Source: Proteiniclasticum sp043951855 (lineage in GTDB: Bacteria; Bacillota; Clostridia; Clostridiales; Clostridiaceae). From it: a stretch of DNA of 29,563 nucleotides. Under the pieces are notes generated by a model. That model made no database searches and had not been told where the DNA came from. It saw nothing but the letters and a program-made list of their open reading frames with translations. Shown piece after piece: positions 8,349 through 15,676 of the stretch (positions are counted from its first letter, which is position 1; every line of letters begins with the position of its first letter). A program made the position numbers and the translations under genes. The DNA is taken from NCBI RefSeq assembly GCF_043951855.1, contig NZ_JBINJW010000033.1:1-29563 (forward strand). The letters run 5' to 3'.

Positions 8349-8401
8349 CATAAAGAAACAAGACACCCTGAATTTTTTTCAGGGTGTCTTGCTTCTTTAT
8401 G
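8349..8401. terminator. Strong bidirectional terminator
   Basis: Two 24-base arms (8349-8372 and 8378-8401) pair with a single mismatch around a 5-base T loop. AT-rich outer flanks supply U-tracts for both strands. It serves the flavoprotein gene and the converging hydrolase gene. Confidence 0.92.
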
Positions 8402-8421
8402 TGGAATCTCACTATTCTCTT

Positions 8422-9420
8422 CTACTTCCTTCTGTAGCTCAGCCTTGTGATCTTGTCGATGAGTCCGTTGAGGCTGGATGCAATATCCTGAGGACGTTCC
8501 AACATCACATCGGAAACAGAATCCTGCACGATGAGTGTCTCCACATCACTGCTGTAGCCAAGATAACGTTCCTGATTGAACCGTTCCATATTACGATTGC
8601 TCGTTATAAGATGAAGCGGATTTTCACCCAGAAGGTTCGTCTTCACAGGAAGGGCTTCGGCCGTCTCCATATAGCCAAGCTCCGCTTTCATGATGTTCAT
8701 CATGCTCCTGGTGAGTCTGAGATTCGAATGAAACTCTTTTTCCTCATTGTCCAGACTGACTTCATCAAAAAAGTCCAGAATACCGCTGCTTTGCATAAGC
8801 CTTGGCAGTCCTACGGCACCAAGCACTTCCTTGGAAAAGAAAGAAGCGGTTCTGATGTCCCTGTACCTTACGATTTCCTCACTGCCTGCCATTTCTCCCA
8901 TGGGATTGATGAACAGTGCACCCAGGACTTCATCCGGATAGAGATTCAGATATTCCTGCATGACCAGAGAACCGTATTCCTCTCCCACGAGAATGAATTC
9001 CATCTTCCATCCAAATCTTCTGAACATGAAATGAAGGTCCTCTGCGATTTCTCTAGGGGTCTTGTATTCCCCTTCCGTACCACCATACCCGGGTCTGTCA
9101 TAGAAAAACAGTCTGGCATTGCCGTCGAATTTCTCCATGAGCTTCTGCTTGTGCAGAAGAGATTCTCCGGAAGCACCATCCACAATGACGATGTAGTCGC
9201 CACTGCCATGGATCTCGTAATTATAGTTCACCTGATTCACCATGATCTGGTTTCCGCTGACCTGATCCAGATAGATCTTCGCCTGATATTCCTCATACAG
9301 GTATCCAGCGAAAAACAGTGCAGCAAGAAAAAGAACAATTACTCTTATGATGTTCTTTTTGTTGATCATCTTTCTGAATTTATGCCTTTCAAGGCTGTTG
9401 GATTCTACTATGAAACTCAT
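8422..9420 (-). CDS. Alpha/beta-hydrolase-fold membrane-anchored protein with degenerate catalytic triad
   Basis: The 332-residue product has one N-terminal transmembrane segment (about 24-41) and an extracytoplasmic alpha/beta-hydrolase fold. Fold landmarks are recognisable: LFFYDRPGYGGTEG (105-117), the PREIAEDLHFMFRRFGW helix, the elbow strand FILVGEEYGS (142-151) and the terminal MLERPQDIASSL. The nucleophile position of the G-x-S-x-G elbow is Glu148, not Ser. The histidine position ahead of LERP is Ser303/Asp304. The usual acid region reads LITSNRN without an Asp. It is therefore probably a non-hydrolytic member with a binding or scaffold role, unless another residue acts. The start at 9420 has GGTGG ten bases upstream within the tsaD end; Met18 is a weaker alternative. 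It is separated from tsaD by three bases, so it is co-transcribed. Confidence 0.78.
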   Translation of the reverse strand: MSFIVESNSLERHKFRKMINKKNIIRVIVLFLAALFFAGYLYEEYQAKIYLDQVSGNQIMVNQVNYNYEIHGSGDYIVIVDGASGESLLHKQKLMEKFDGNARLFFYDRPGYGGTEGEYKTPREIAEDLHFMFRRFGWKMEFILVGEEYGSLVMQEYLNLYPDEVLGALFINPMGEMAGSEEIVRYRDIRTASFFSKEVLGAVGLPRLMQSSGILDFFDEVSLDNEEKEFHSNLRLTRSMMNIMKAELGYMETAEALPVKTNLLGENPLHLITSNRNMERFNQERYLGYSSDVETLIVQDSVSDVMLERPQDIASSLNGLIDKITRLSYRRK

Positions 9421-9423
9421 GAC

Positions 9424-10443
9424 TTATCTACCACCTAACGAAAGTCCGGGTTTTGCATTGAGATCATTGCCCGATACATGTCCCTTTATGAACTGGAAAT
9501 AAGCTGCGCTGCCGATCATGGCCGCATTATCCGTACAGAGAATGGCATCCGGGAAGAGAATTCTCACATTCTCCTCTTCGCCCTTCTGAAGAAGCGCTTC
9601 TCTTAAGCTGGAATTGGAGGCGACGCCACCTGCCACAGCGATCTTATCAAGGTTTCTGCTCTTTATGGTCTTCATGGCATTCTCCACAAGCACGGAAACC
9701 ACTGCGTGCTGAAAAGAAGCAGACACATCCGGCACATTGATTTCATTGCCTCTCTGCTTTTCGGAATTGAGATAATTCAGTACAGAGGACTTCAGCCCGG
9801 AAAAGGAGAAGTCCAGCGTATCTTCATGGAAATTCGCTTTGGGGAATTTTATGGCAAGAGGGTTCCCTTCCTTGGCGATCTTATCAATCTTGGGTCCTCC
9901 GGGATAGCCCAGCCCCATAGCTCTAGCCACTTTATCAAAGGCTTCTCCTGCCGCATCGTCTCTGGTTTCACCCATGACTTCGAAATCATCATAGTCCTTC
10001 ACATGCACCACGAAGGTATGCCCGCCTGATACCACCAGGGAAACGAAAGGTGGCTGAAGCTCCTTGTACTGAATGTAGTTTGCTGCGATATGCCCTTCTA
10101 TATGATTCACTCCTATGAGCGGAACACCCAGTGAAAAGGCGAAACCTTTGGCGAACTGAAGTCCCACAAGCAGCGCACCCACAAGACCTGGACCATAGGT
10201 CACCGCCACTGCATCAATATCTTCTCTTCCGATATTCGCTTCCTTCATGGCCAGCTCCACAACACCTGTGATGTTCTCCACATGTTTTCTGGATGCCACC
10301 TCCGGTACCACGCCACCGAATTTCTGATGAATCTCGATCTGGGAAGATATGATATTGGAAAGGACCTCTCTGCCGTTTTTCACAATGCTGCAGGCAGTTT
10401 CATCGCAGCTGGATTCAATTGCTAAAATATATACATCTTTCAT
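9424..10443 (-). CDS. tsaD: tRNA threonylcarbamoyladenosine transferase TsaD
   Basis: The 339-residue product transfers the threonylcarbamoyl group from TC-AMP to A37 of ANN-decoding tRNAs, working with TsaB and TsaE in the cytoplasm. The ASKHA-fold signatures are complete: AIESSCDETACS (8-19), the metal-binding HIEGH (114-118), SGGHTFVV, KVARAMGLGYPGGPKID, AVAGGVASNS and the C-terminal CTDNAAMIG with the metal Asp. Length is typical. The start at 10443 is fixed by the conserved N-terminus, but it lacks a good ribosome site and overlaps the stop of a possible seven-codon mini-ORF (10440-10463). Unlike many Firmicutes it is not next to tsaB, tsaE or rimI here. Confidence 0.97.
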   Translation of the reverse strand: MKDVYILAIESSCDETACSIVKNGREVLSNIISSQIEIHQKFGGVVPEVASRKHVENITGVVELAMKEANIGREDIDAVAVTYGPGLVGALLVGLQFAKGFAFSLGVPLIGVNHIEGHIAANYIQYKELQPPFVSLVVSGGHTFVVHVKDYDDFEVMGETRDDAAGEAFDKVARAMGLGYPGGPKIDKIAKEGNPLAIKFPKANFHEDTLDFSFSGLKSSVLNYLNSEKQRGNEINVPDVSASFQHAVVSVLVENAMKTIKSRNLDKIAVAGGVASNSSLREALLQKGEEENVRILFPDAILCTDNAAMIGSAAYFQFIKGHVSGNDLNAKPGLSLGGR

Positions 10444-10608
10444 TGCACATTACCGGAATCCATCCTAAAAGATTCCTTACTCCTTTTCTTCATTGCCTGT
10501 AGTGGAATGAGGAAGAAACTCTACCGGGTTTACATTCAGACGCTTTCCTTTCCGGTAGCCCCTGATGATAGAACCGCATGAATTTCAGTTCATTTCCATA
10601 ACTAATAT
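10444..10608 (-). promoter_or_regulatory. Structured leader upstream of tsaD with mini-ORF
   Basis: About 160 transcribed bases precede tsaD. They contain a perfect 7-bp hairpin (10521-10527 with 10552-10558, CTACCGG/CCGGTAG) and a 6-bp hairpin (10455-10460 with 10471-10476) ending 11 bases before the start codon. A possible seven-codon ORF, MDSGNVQ (10463-10440), has its TGA overlapping the tsaD ATG. A 35-codon open frame without a start codon (10584-10477) also looks protein-like. The AAAAGGAG sequence near 10480 is too far from tsaD to serve it. I do not recognise a known riboswitch class. Confidence 0.4.
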
Positions 10609-10637
10609 ATTATACCCTTAACTAAATTTATACGCAA
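10609..10637 (-). promoter_or_regulatory. Candidate tsaD promoter
   Basis: On the minus strand TATAAT (10609-10614) lies 17 bases after TTGCGT (10632-10637). The -10 is perfect and the -35 matches at three of six positions. It places the transcript start about 160 bases before tsaD. Confidence 0.55.
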
Positions 10638-10665
10638 AAAATCTTAAAATAACATAAACATTTTC

Positions 10666-10695
10666 GTGAACGGAATTTCCGTTCCATGATATAAT
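10666..10695 (+). promoter_or_regulatory. Promoter of the RusA-like gene with internal palindrome
   Basis: TATAAT at 10690-10695 is perfect. GTGAAC (10666-10671) is a weak -35 with an 18-base spacer. The spacer region carries the perfect palindrome GAACGGAA-t-TTCCGTTC (10668-10684), a likely repressor site. Confidence 0.6.
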
Positions 10696-10761
10696 GAAAT
10701 CAGAATGAATGTTCATGAATGACAGCAAGATGGACACACACGAAAAGGAGCAGAAGATAGA

Positions 10762-11409
10762 ATGGCAGATTATGCAAAAGTGGTGGTGCCTGGAACCCCC
10801 ATCAGTAAATCCAATTTCAAAATGGTCAGTAAGGATGGACGCTTTTTCATGCCCCATGATACGGGCAGCTACAGCGACAGGTATTCCATCTATGAAACCT
10901 CCATTGCCCTTCTGGCAAGGTCACAGAATCCGGGCATCGTCTTCACGGAATCGCTCATCGCTGTGCTGAAGGTTTTCTATAAAAGCGAAAAAAGGCATCC
11001 TGACACCAACAACATCACCAAGAGCATTTTCGACGGGATCGAAAAATCCGGTCTCATCATAAACGATGCACAGGTCACAAGACTCGTCATCGAAGAGTAT
11101 TATGATAAGGAAAATCCCAGATTCGAACTGGAGCTTTTCAAGGAAAGCATCTTCAACATGGAATTCACAGTGATCAGAAGAGAAGAGCCCATCGCTCAAA
11201 AGAGCTATGAACCGCCTTCCAACACCAAAGGAAAGATGAAAACAGGAAAATCCGATCCGTCTTCCAAGGAAGGAAATGACCCGAAGAAAAAAGCAAGCGC
11301 ATCCAGAAAGTGTTCCGTCTGCGACAAGACCCTCACCAAGGGAAACTTCATCAGCGGAAACGGTGGCAGTACCCTGATCTGCAAGAACTGCTTCGCGAAA
11401 CTGATCTGA
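10762..11409 (+). CDS. RusA-family Holliday junction resolvase homologue with C-terminal zinc knuckle
   Basis: The 215-residue product has a RusA-type endonuclease domain over residues 1-127, recognised by the HPDTNNITKSIFDGIEKSGLIINDAQVT region (79-106, cited in parts) and the closing PRFELEL strand. RusA resolves Holliday junctions with three acidic residues, Asp70, Asp72 and Asp91 in E. coli. Aligning DIDN with DTNN here places Asp81 at the first, Asn83 at the second, and Asp102 or Asp91 at the third, so one expected acid is replaced. Lys87 matches the conserved Lys. A basic, low-complexity linker (155-182) leads to a zinc knuckle with Cys184, Cys187, Cys207 and Cys210, absent from classical RusA (about 120 residues). 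AAGGAG lies about 11 bases before the ATG. RusA genes are usually phage-borne, but no phage genes surround this one. It is followed by its own terminator. Confidence 0.82.
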   Translation: MADYAKVVVPGTPISKSNFKMVSKDGRFFMPHDTGSYSDRYSIYETSIALLARSQNPGIVFTESLIAVLKVFYKSEKRHPDTNNITKSIFDGIEKSGLIINDAQVTRLVIEEYYDKENPRFELELFKESIFNMEFTVIRREEPIAQKSYEPPSNTKGKMKTGKSDPSSKEGNDPKKKASASRKCSVCDKTLTKGNFISGNGGSTLICKNCFAKLI

Positions 11410-11420
11410 TTCACTTTCAG

Positions 11421-11444
11421 AAAAGCCTCCTCCGGAGGTTTTTT
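11421..11444 (+). terminator. Rho-independent terminator after the RusA-like gene
   Basis: A CCTCC/GGAGG stem (11426-11430 with 11434-11438) is extended by AAAAG pairing to the start of a TTTTTT run. It lies 12 bases after the stop codon. Confidence 0.85.
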
Positions 11445-11528
11445 ATTTTGCGGTTTTCCGCTTCAAAGGAATGAAGTGACTCTTCCCGCCAAAGAACTTA
11501 AAAACTTCTGAAACACAATCACATTCAC

Positions 11529-11556
11529 ATTTACAGATGGTGTTCTGTGCTATAAT
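11529..11556 (+). promoter_or_regulatory. Extended -10 promoter of the CapA-family gene
   Basis: TGcTATAAT at 11548-11556 is a consensus extended -10. An ATTTAC/TTTACA sequence about 15-16 bases upstream may act as a short-spaced -35. The coding start is about 50 bases downstream. Confidence 0.6.
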
Positions 11557-11605
11557 GATTAAGATTTTGCAAACGAAAATACGATGTAGAGAGAGTTGAT
11601 TCCAT

Positions 11606-13306
11606 TTGAGAAAACGACGTAATTATGCATGGCTTGCACTGCTTGTCTTTCCCCTGCTGATGCTTTCTGCAGGAAACTTCCTCACTGGAAACGAAAAGGA
11701 AGTGGCAGAAGCTGCTGTGGATGGTGTACCGATAGAGACTGTAGTCATTGAAGAAGATCCCTATGAAGCGTTCAGCCGATTCATCATTGATGCTGAAAAC
11801 AGCTTCTATAATCAGACCATGAAGGAAAAAATGCTCAGCAGAGGAGTTCATGCCCCCTATGAAGGGGACCCAGTGATCCTTCAGCTGAAGCAGAATGAAA
11901 ACCCGATCCTTGTTCAGCGTAAATGGGACCTTCCTTTTGCAGGCCTTGAGCTCATGGCGCCGCTTCTTGATTTTGAATTCACCTGGATTGTCCCTCAGAA
12001 GGAACTGATTCTGGTGAAAAGCACTGAGAAAGGAAGCGTCCACGCCTCCATATCAGTGAATTCCAGAAAGGTTTTATTGGAATTCCAGGATGAAAAGCTC
12101 TACCAGTCAGAAATCCTGCTTCTTGGGGAAACCTACCTGAATGAGCACCATCAGCTCATGGTGCCTATGGAGGATCTTCTTAGGTTCACCGGTTATGATA
12201 TCGCTTTTTCCGGAGGCGACCTTGTTGAAATCTCCGGTCCGAAGAACGGAGACCAGAAGATGCATATTCTGAGCCATCTGGATGAAAATGAGAAAAGAGC
12301 ACAAGAAGGTTATTTTACAGAACTGGATAAGAATCAGACCGATCAGGAAGTGAGTTTCATCCTTCTGGGAGATATGGGTCTGGGCACCAGTTACGGCAGA
12401 AAGAATCTCTTTGATGAAAAATGGCTGGAATATGGCGGTGGTCATTTTCTCTATCATCTGAAGAAAGATTTTGAATCGGCAGACCTTGTCATCACCAACC
12501 TGGAGAATGTATTCACGGAAAGGACGGCTACTCAGCCTGATAAGATCTACACCTACAAAGCACATCGGACAGAATACCTTGATGTCCTCACGGAAGGTGG
12601 CATCACTCATGTGAATGTAGTGAACAACCATATGGTGGATTACCTGCAGGAAGGCTTTGATGATACTCTATCCTATCTCGATGACTACGGAATTGAGTAC
12701 TTCGGCACCAATCTCACCAAAACCGATAATATCGAACTGGGAAACATCGAGGTGGAATCCTATTCTGTCTATGAAAAAGACGGGTTCAAGGTGGGTATGC
12801 TCGGTTATCTGGGTTTCAACACCAGTTTTGTCTCAGATGAAAAGATTCTGGAAGATATCCGGATGATGAAAGAAGTGGAAAAGGTGGACTACATCATAGC
12901 TGCCATGCACTGGGGTGGCCAGAACACCCATGAAGTGGGCTGGAGACAGAAGCAGATGGGAAGAATGCTCATCGACAGCGGAGTGGACCTGGTGTATGGT
13001 AACCATCCCCATGTTCTGCAGGAACTGGAAGTCTACAATGGAAAGCCCATCTACTACAGCCTGGGCAATTTCCTCTTCATCGACTATAAATCCGCCAAGG
13101 ATCCCGATGGCGCCATGGTTAAGGTAGAGCTGGAGAAGGACGGCTTCGGAGAAGTGACAGCCTCCCTCACTCACTCACCCATTCTGTGGTCCGGAGATCC
13201 CGTGAAGAACACGTATATGCCGAAACGGACGGAAGATCCCTTTCTCATAAGGAGAACTCTTGATAAGCTGAACGTGACAACCACAGAGCCAATCAATCTG
13301 AAATAG
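11606..13306 (+). CDS. CapA-family (poly-gamma-glutamate synthesis type) metallophosphatase-like exported protein
   Basis: The 566-residue product starts at a TTG codon with an AGAGAG-type ribosome site. An N-terminal signal anchor (about 8-27) precedes a roughly 200-residue region. Part of that region (LMVPMEDLLRFTGYDIAF, 184-201) resembles the copper amine oxidase N-terminal repeat found in many clostridial wall proteins. The CapA domain spans about 250-550 with its metallophosphatase-like signatures: GDMGLG (255-260), TNLEN (297-301), VVNNHMVD (338-345), MHWGGQ (434-439), GNHPHV (465-470) and YSLGNFLF. CapA/PgsA proteins take part in poly-gamma-glutamate capsule synthesis, but family members occur widely where no capsule is made. 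No pgsB or pgsC homologue is present, so the role here is unknown. It is monocistronic with its own terminator. Confidence 0.85.
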   Translation: MRKRRNYAWLALLVFPLLMLSAGNFLTGNEKEVAEAAVDGVPIETVVIEEDPYEAFSRFIIDAENSFYNQTMKEKMLSRGVHAPYEGDPVILQLKQNENPILVQRKWDLPFAGLELMAPLLDFEFTWIVPQKELILVKSTEKGSVHASISVNSRKVLLEFQDEKLYQSEILLLGETYLNEHHQLMVPMEDLLRFTGYDIAFSGGDLVEISGPKNGDQKMHILSHLDENEKRAQEGYFTELDKNQTDQEVSFILLGDMGLGTSYGRKNLFDEKWLEYGGGHFLYHLKKDFESADLVITNLENVFTERTATQPDKIYTYKAHRTEYLDVLTEGGITHVNVVNNHMVDYLQEGFDDTLSYLDDYGIEYFGTNLTKTDNIELGNIEVESYSVYEKDGFKVGMLGYLGFNTSFVSDEKILEDIRMMKEVEKVDYIIAAMHWGGQNTHEVGWRQKQMGRMLIDSGVDLVYGNHPHVLQELEVYNGKPIYYSLGNFLFIDYKSAKDPDGAMVKVELEKDGFGEVTASLTHSPILWSGDPVKNTYMPKRTEDPFLIRRTLDKLNVTTTEPINLK

Positions 13307-13326
13307 CAATTATAGAATCCTCACTT

Positions 13327-13364
13327 GCAGTCTGTCTCATTTTTTCGAGACCGGCTGCATTTTT
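13327..13364 (+). terminator. Terminator after the CapA-family gene
   Basis: A 12-position stem (13327-13338 with 13347-13358) contains one G-U pair and one mismatch, and ATTTTTC follows. It lies about 20 bases after the stop codon. Confidence 0.75.
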
Positions 13365-13424
13365 CTTGGCCATGGGACTTTCTCCTCAGGTCCAGCGCTT
13401 TGCATGAAAACCTTTTACTCTATA

Positions 13425-13453
13425 TAGAACTTCCCTGTTTCTGATGATACAAT
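13425..13453 (+). promoter_or_regulatory. Promoter of the diguanylate cyclase operon
   Basis: TGaTACAAT (13445-13453) is an extended -10 element. A weak TAGAAC (13425-13430) lies 17 bases upstream. The start codon follows 36 bases later. Confidence 0.5.
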
Positions 13454-13489
13454 ATAGAAAAGACTACCTACACAGGAGGAGGACATCAT

Positions 13490-15067
13490 TTGAAGAACTG
13501 GAAAGTCCTGCTTTTCACATTCATCTTTTTTCTTTTCGTACTCACCTATGCAGTGGAAGGAATTCATTTCGAAAATGAGTTCACGATTCTCATCTTCGCC
13601 TCTGCCTTAGGACTTCTCATCAATTATTTCAGAAGCTATCATACGAAACTGCAGAAACCTATGATGACTGCAGGTTCTTTTCTTGTGGTGATTTTTGCCA
13701 TGTCCGTACTGGGACGAAGCAGTTCCTACGGGTATATGCTCTACCTCTTTCCCTTGACCGTGGCCACTTTCAGCTATGGTCTGAAAGGCGGACTAGGTAT
13801 GTATGCCGTTTCCCTGCTTTTTCACCTGGTCAGAAGCCGCTTTCTCGGTGAACCATTCGGTGATTTTCTTTCAGATGCCCTTCTTCTGGGCACAGCCTCT
13901 CTTGGTCCCATCTACATTTCCATCCAGCTTCATCAGCTCATTCATAAGAATGAAGCGTGGCTTGGCATGCTGCATATGAAAATCAACGAGATGTCCCTTC
14001 TTCGAGAAATCACAGCCTCCATGCAGGGTGCCACGGACCTTGGTAAACTGGATAAGATCGTCCTCAGCACTTTAACGGCAGGCTATGGTCTGGGTTTCAA
14101 CCGCGCTCTTCTTTTTCTTGTGGATGGGGATGCGGTGTATGGAGAATATGCCATCGGACCTTCCAGCAAGGCCGAAGCCTATAAAGTCTGGGGGAAAGTG
14201 GTGACCCATCAGATCAATCTTCATGATGTCATCGAAAACCACGAGGATACGGATGTGACACTTCTTGAGAAGATGAAAAGTCTCCGTTTCAGTTTAAAGG
14301 AAGATTTCGAGAATCCCATCGTCCGGTGCTGTCTTCTGAAATCGCCTATGCATATCACCGGAGGCGATGCCGATGCCTTCGGTGAGGAAATGAAGAGCCT
14401 TATGTTTGAGAATTATGCGCTTGTTCCGCTCATGGCGAAAAACCACGTGGTTGGTGTGTTCCTTGTGGACAACAGGTTCAATGAAAAGCCCATCACCGAT
14501 GAAGCACTGGACAGCCTCATCACTTTTGCAGGACCTGCCGCTCTGGCCTTTGACAATACAAGGCTTAGTGAACATGTCAGAAAACTGGCCGTCACAGATG
14601 AACTCACTAGGCTCTACAACCACCGGTTCTATAAAGATACGATTCAGAAACTCATGAAAGAACAAACATCCTTCTTCCTCATGGTCATCGATGTGGATGA
14701 CTTCAAGCATTTCAATGAAACCTATGGTCATGCCACAGGAGACCGCGTCCTGTCAGAAGTCGGAACCGCATTAAGAAATGCAGTGGGAACAAAGGGAACC
14801 GCCTTCCGGTACGGCGGTGATGAATTCACCATCATCTTACCTGGTGCCACGAGAGAAGAGACCCTGGAAGTGGCTCAACGCATCCAGGAAAACATCAGCG
14901 ACATGGCACTCGATGCTGTATCCACTCCTCTTACAATCAGCATCGGTGTAGCGGAATTTCCCGATGAATCTGAAACAGAAGCAGAACTTTTCATCACAGC
15001 GGACAGAAAGCTCAGCTTCGCCAAAGGCTCAGGCAAAAATACAGTGACCTGGGAGGTGCAGACATGA
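13490..15067 (+). CDS. Membrane GAF-GGDEF diguanylate cyclase
   Basis: The 525-residue product begins at TTG 13490, with AGGAGGAGG just upstream. Five or six hydrophobic segments occupy residues 1-155. A linker helix and a GAF-like domain (about 180-355) follow, then a GGDEF domain (about 365-522). GGDEF is intact at residues 442-446, and the upstream substrate-binding LTRLYNHRFY and VIDVDDFKHFNETYGHATGD segments are conserved, so it should make cyclic di-GMP from two GTP. The position of the inhibitory RxxD I-site, just before FRYGGDEF, reads GTKG, so product inhibition at that site is probably absent. The membrane and GAF regions suggest that an envelope or small-molecule signal controls activity. 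Its stop overlaps the next start by four bases (ATGA). Confidence 0.93.
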   Translation: MKNWKVLLFTFIFFLFVLTYAVEGIHFENEFTILIFASALGLLINYFRSYHTKLQKPMMTAGSFLVVIFAMSVLGRSSSYGYMLYLFPLTVATFSYGLKGGLGMYAVSLLFHLVRSRFLGEPFGDFLSDALLLGTASLGPIYISIQLHQLIHKNEAWLGMLHMKINEMSLLREITASMQGATDLGKLDKIVLSTLTAGYGLGFNRALLFLVDGDAVYGEYAIGPSSKAEAYKVWGKVVTHQINLHDVIENHEDTDVTLLEKMKSLRFSLKEDFENPIVRCCLLKSPMHITGGDADAFGEEMKSLMFENYALVPLMAKNHVVGVFLVDNRFNEKPITDEALDSLITFAGPAALAFDNTRLSEHVRKLAVTDELTRLYNHRFYKDTIQKLMKEQTSFFLMVIDVDDFKHFNETYGHATGDRVLSEVGTALRNAVGTKGTAFRYGGDEFTIILPGATREETLEVAQRIQENISDMALDAVSTPLTISIGVAEFPDESETEAELFITADRKLSFAKGSGKNTVTWEVQT

Positions 15068-15546
15068 TCATCACAGGACTTTCCTTTATGCTTCTTCTTT
15101 TCTTTGTCTACAAGGTGAAGATTTTCAATCAGGATGGAAGCATCGAGAAGAACTATATGCCCAAAGACTCGGATTTCACCATAACAACCATGCCTTTTCG
15201 TACGGAGCGGATTGTCTACTATGTGACTGTACCGAATCCGACTTTCGGAAAAGATCCGGAGCTCATCGATAAGCTCATGGTGGAATATATCCGGAAAAAG
15301 GATTTCGACAGCCATCCCATTGCCATTCAGGTCTACTACAGAAGCGATGAAACCCGGAAACTTGTAGCGGAAGTTCTTTCCAGACGTTTTGAAGTGCCTT
15401 ATCTTGAAAGTCTCCATGGAGAAAATCTTCTGACGGAAAGTCAGTACAGAAACCTGAGACTTTATAAGTACAATCACCCTTCCACAGTGGCGCAGCTTCG
15501 CAGGGAAGTGGCTAAAAAACTTCAGCCCATTCAGACCGTGTACTGA
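15064..15546 (+). CDS. Small membrane-anchored protein coupled to the diguanylate cyclase
   Basis: I do not recognise this 160-residue protein. One N-terminal hydrophobic segment (about 3-16) is followed by a soluble, basic domain with no cysteine. Residues 45-95 read as mixed alpha/beta and include IVYYVTVPNPTFGKDPELID. Residues 100-155 are helical and rich in Arg and Leu. The ATG overlaps the cyclase stop as ATGA, and GGGAGG lies within the end of the cyclase gene, so the two are translated together. A role in the same signalling circuit is inferred from this coupling only. A strong terminator follows. Confidence 0.82.
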   Translation: MIITGLSFMLLLFFVYKVKIFNQDGSIEKNYMPKDSDFTITTMPFRTERIVYYVTVPNPTFGKDPELIDKLMVEYIRKKDFDSHPIAIQVYYRSDETRKLVAEVLSRRFEVPYLESLHGENLLTESQYRNLRLYKYNHPSTVAQLRREVAKKLQPIQTVY

Positions 15547-15558
15547 GAAGAGAGTAAA

Positions 15559-15609
15559 AGGAAGCCCAGGGAAAATCTGATGCGATTTCCCCTGGGCTTC
15601 CTCTTTTTT
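15559..15609 (+). terminator. Terminator after the cyclase operon
   Basis: A 13-bp perfect outer stem (15559-15571 with 15590-15602) has an inner AAATC/GATTT extension, and TTTTTT follows. It lies 12 bases after the stop codon. Confidence 0.93.
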
Positions 15610-15676
15610 CATGATAGAATCCAAGTCTCTCTTACATTGAACATGCAGCCAGATCAACCGGGATGCACTTATTTTT

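Noticed and set aside
8389..9438. A 349-codon open frame on the plus strand
   Set aside because: It is antisense to the hydrolase gene, has no ribosome site at its start and no recognisable protein features; it follows from codon bias of the real gene.
10521..10558. Known riboswitch before tsaD
   Set aside because: The hairpin does not show conserved cores of riboswitch classes I know (SAM, THF, guanidine, ZTP, fluoride), so only a structured leader is claimed.
10668..10684. LexA/DinR box
   Set aside because: The DinR box has GAAC and GTTC separated by four bases; here nine bases separate them.
11606..13306. Capsule synthesis operon
   Set aside because: Only a CapA-family gene is present; no PgsB or PgsC homologue adjoins.
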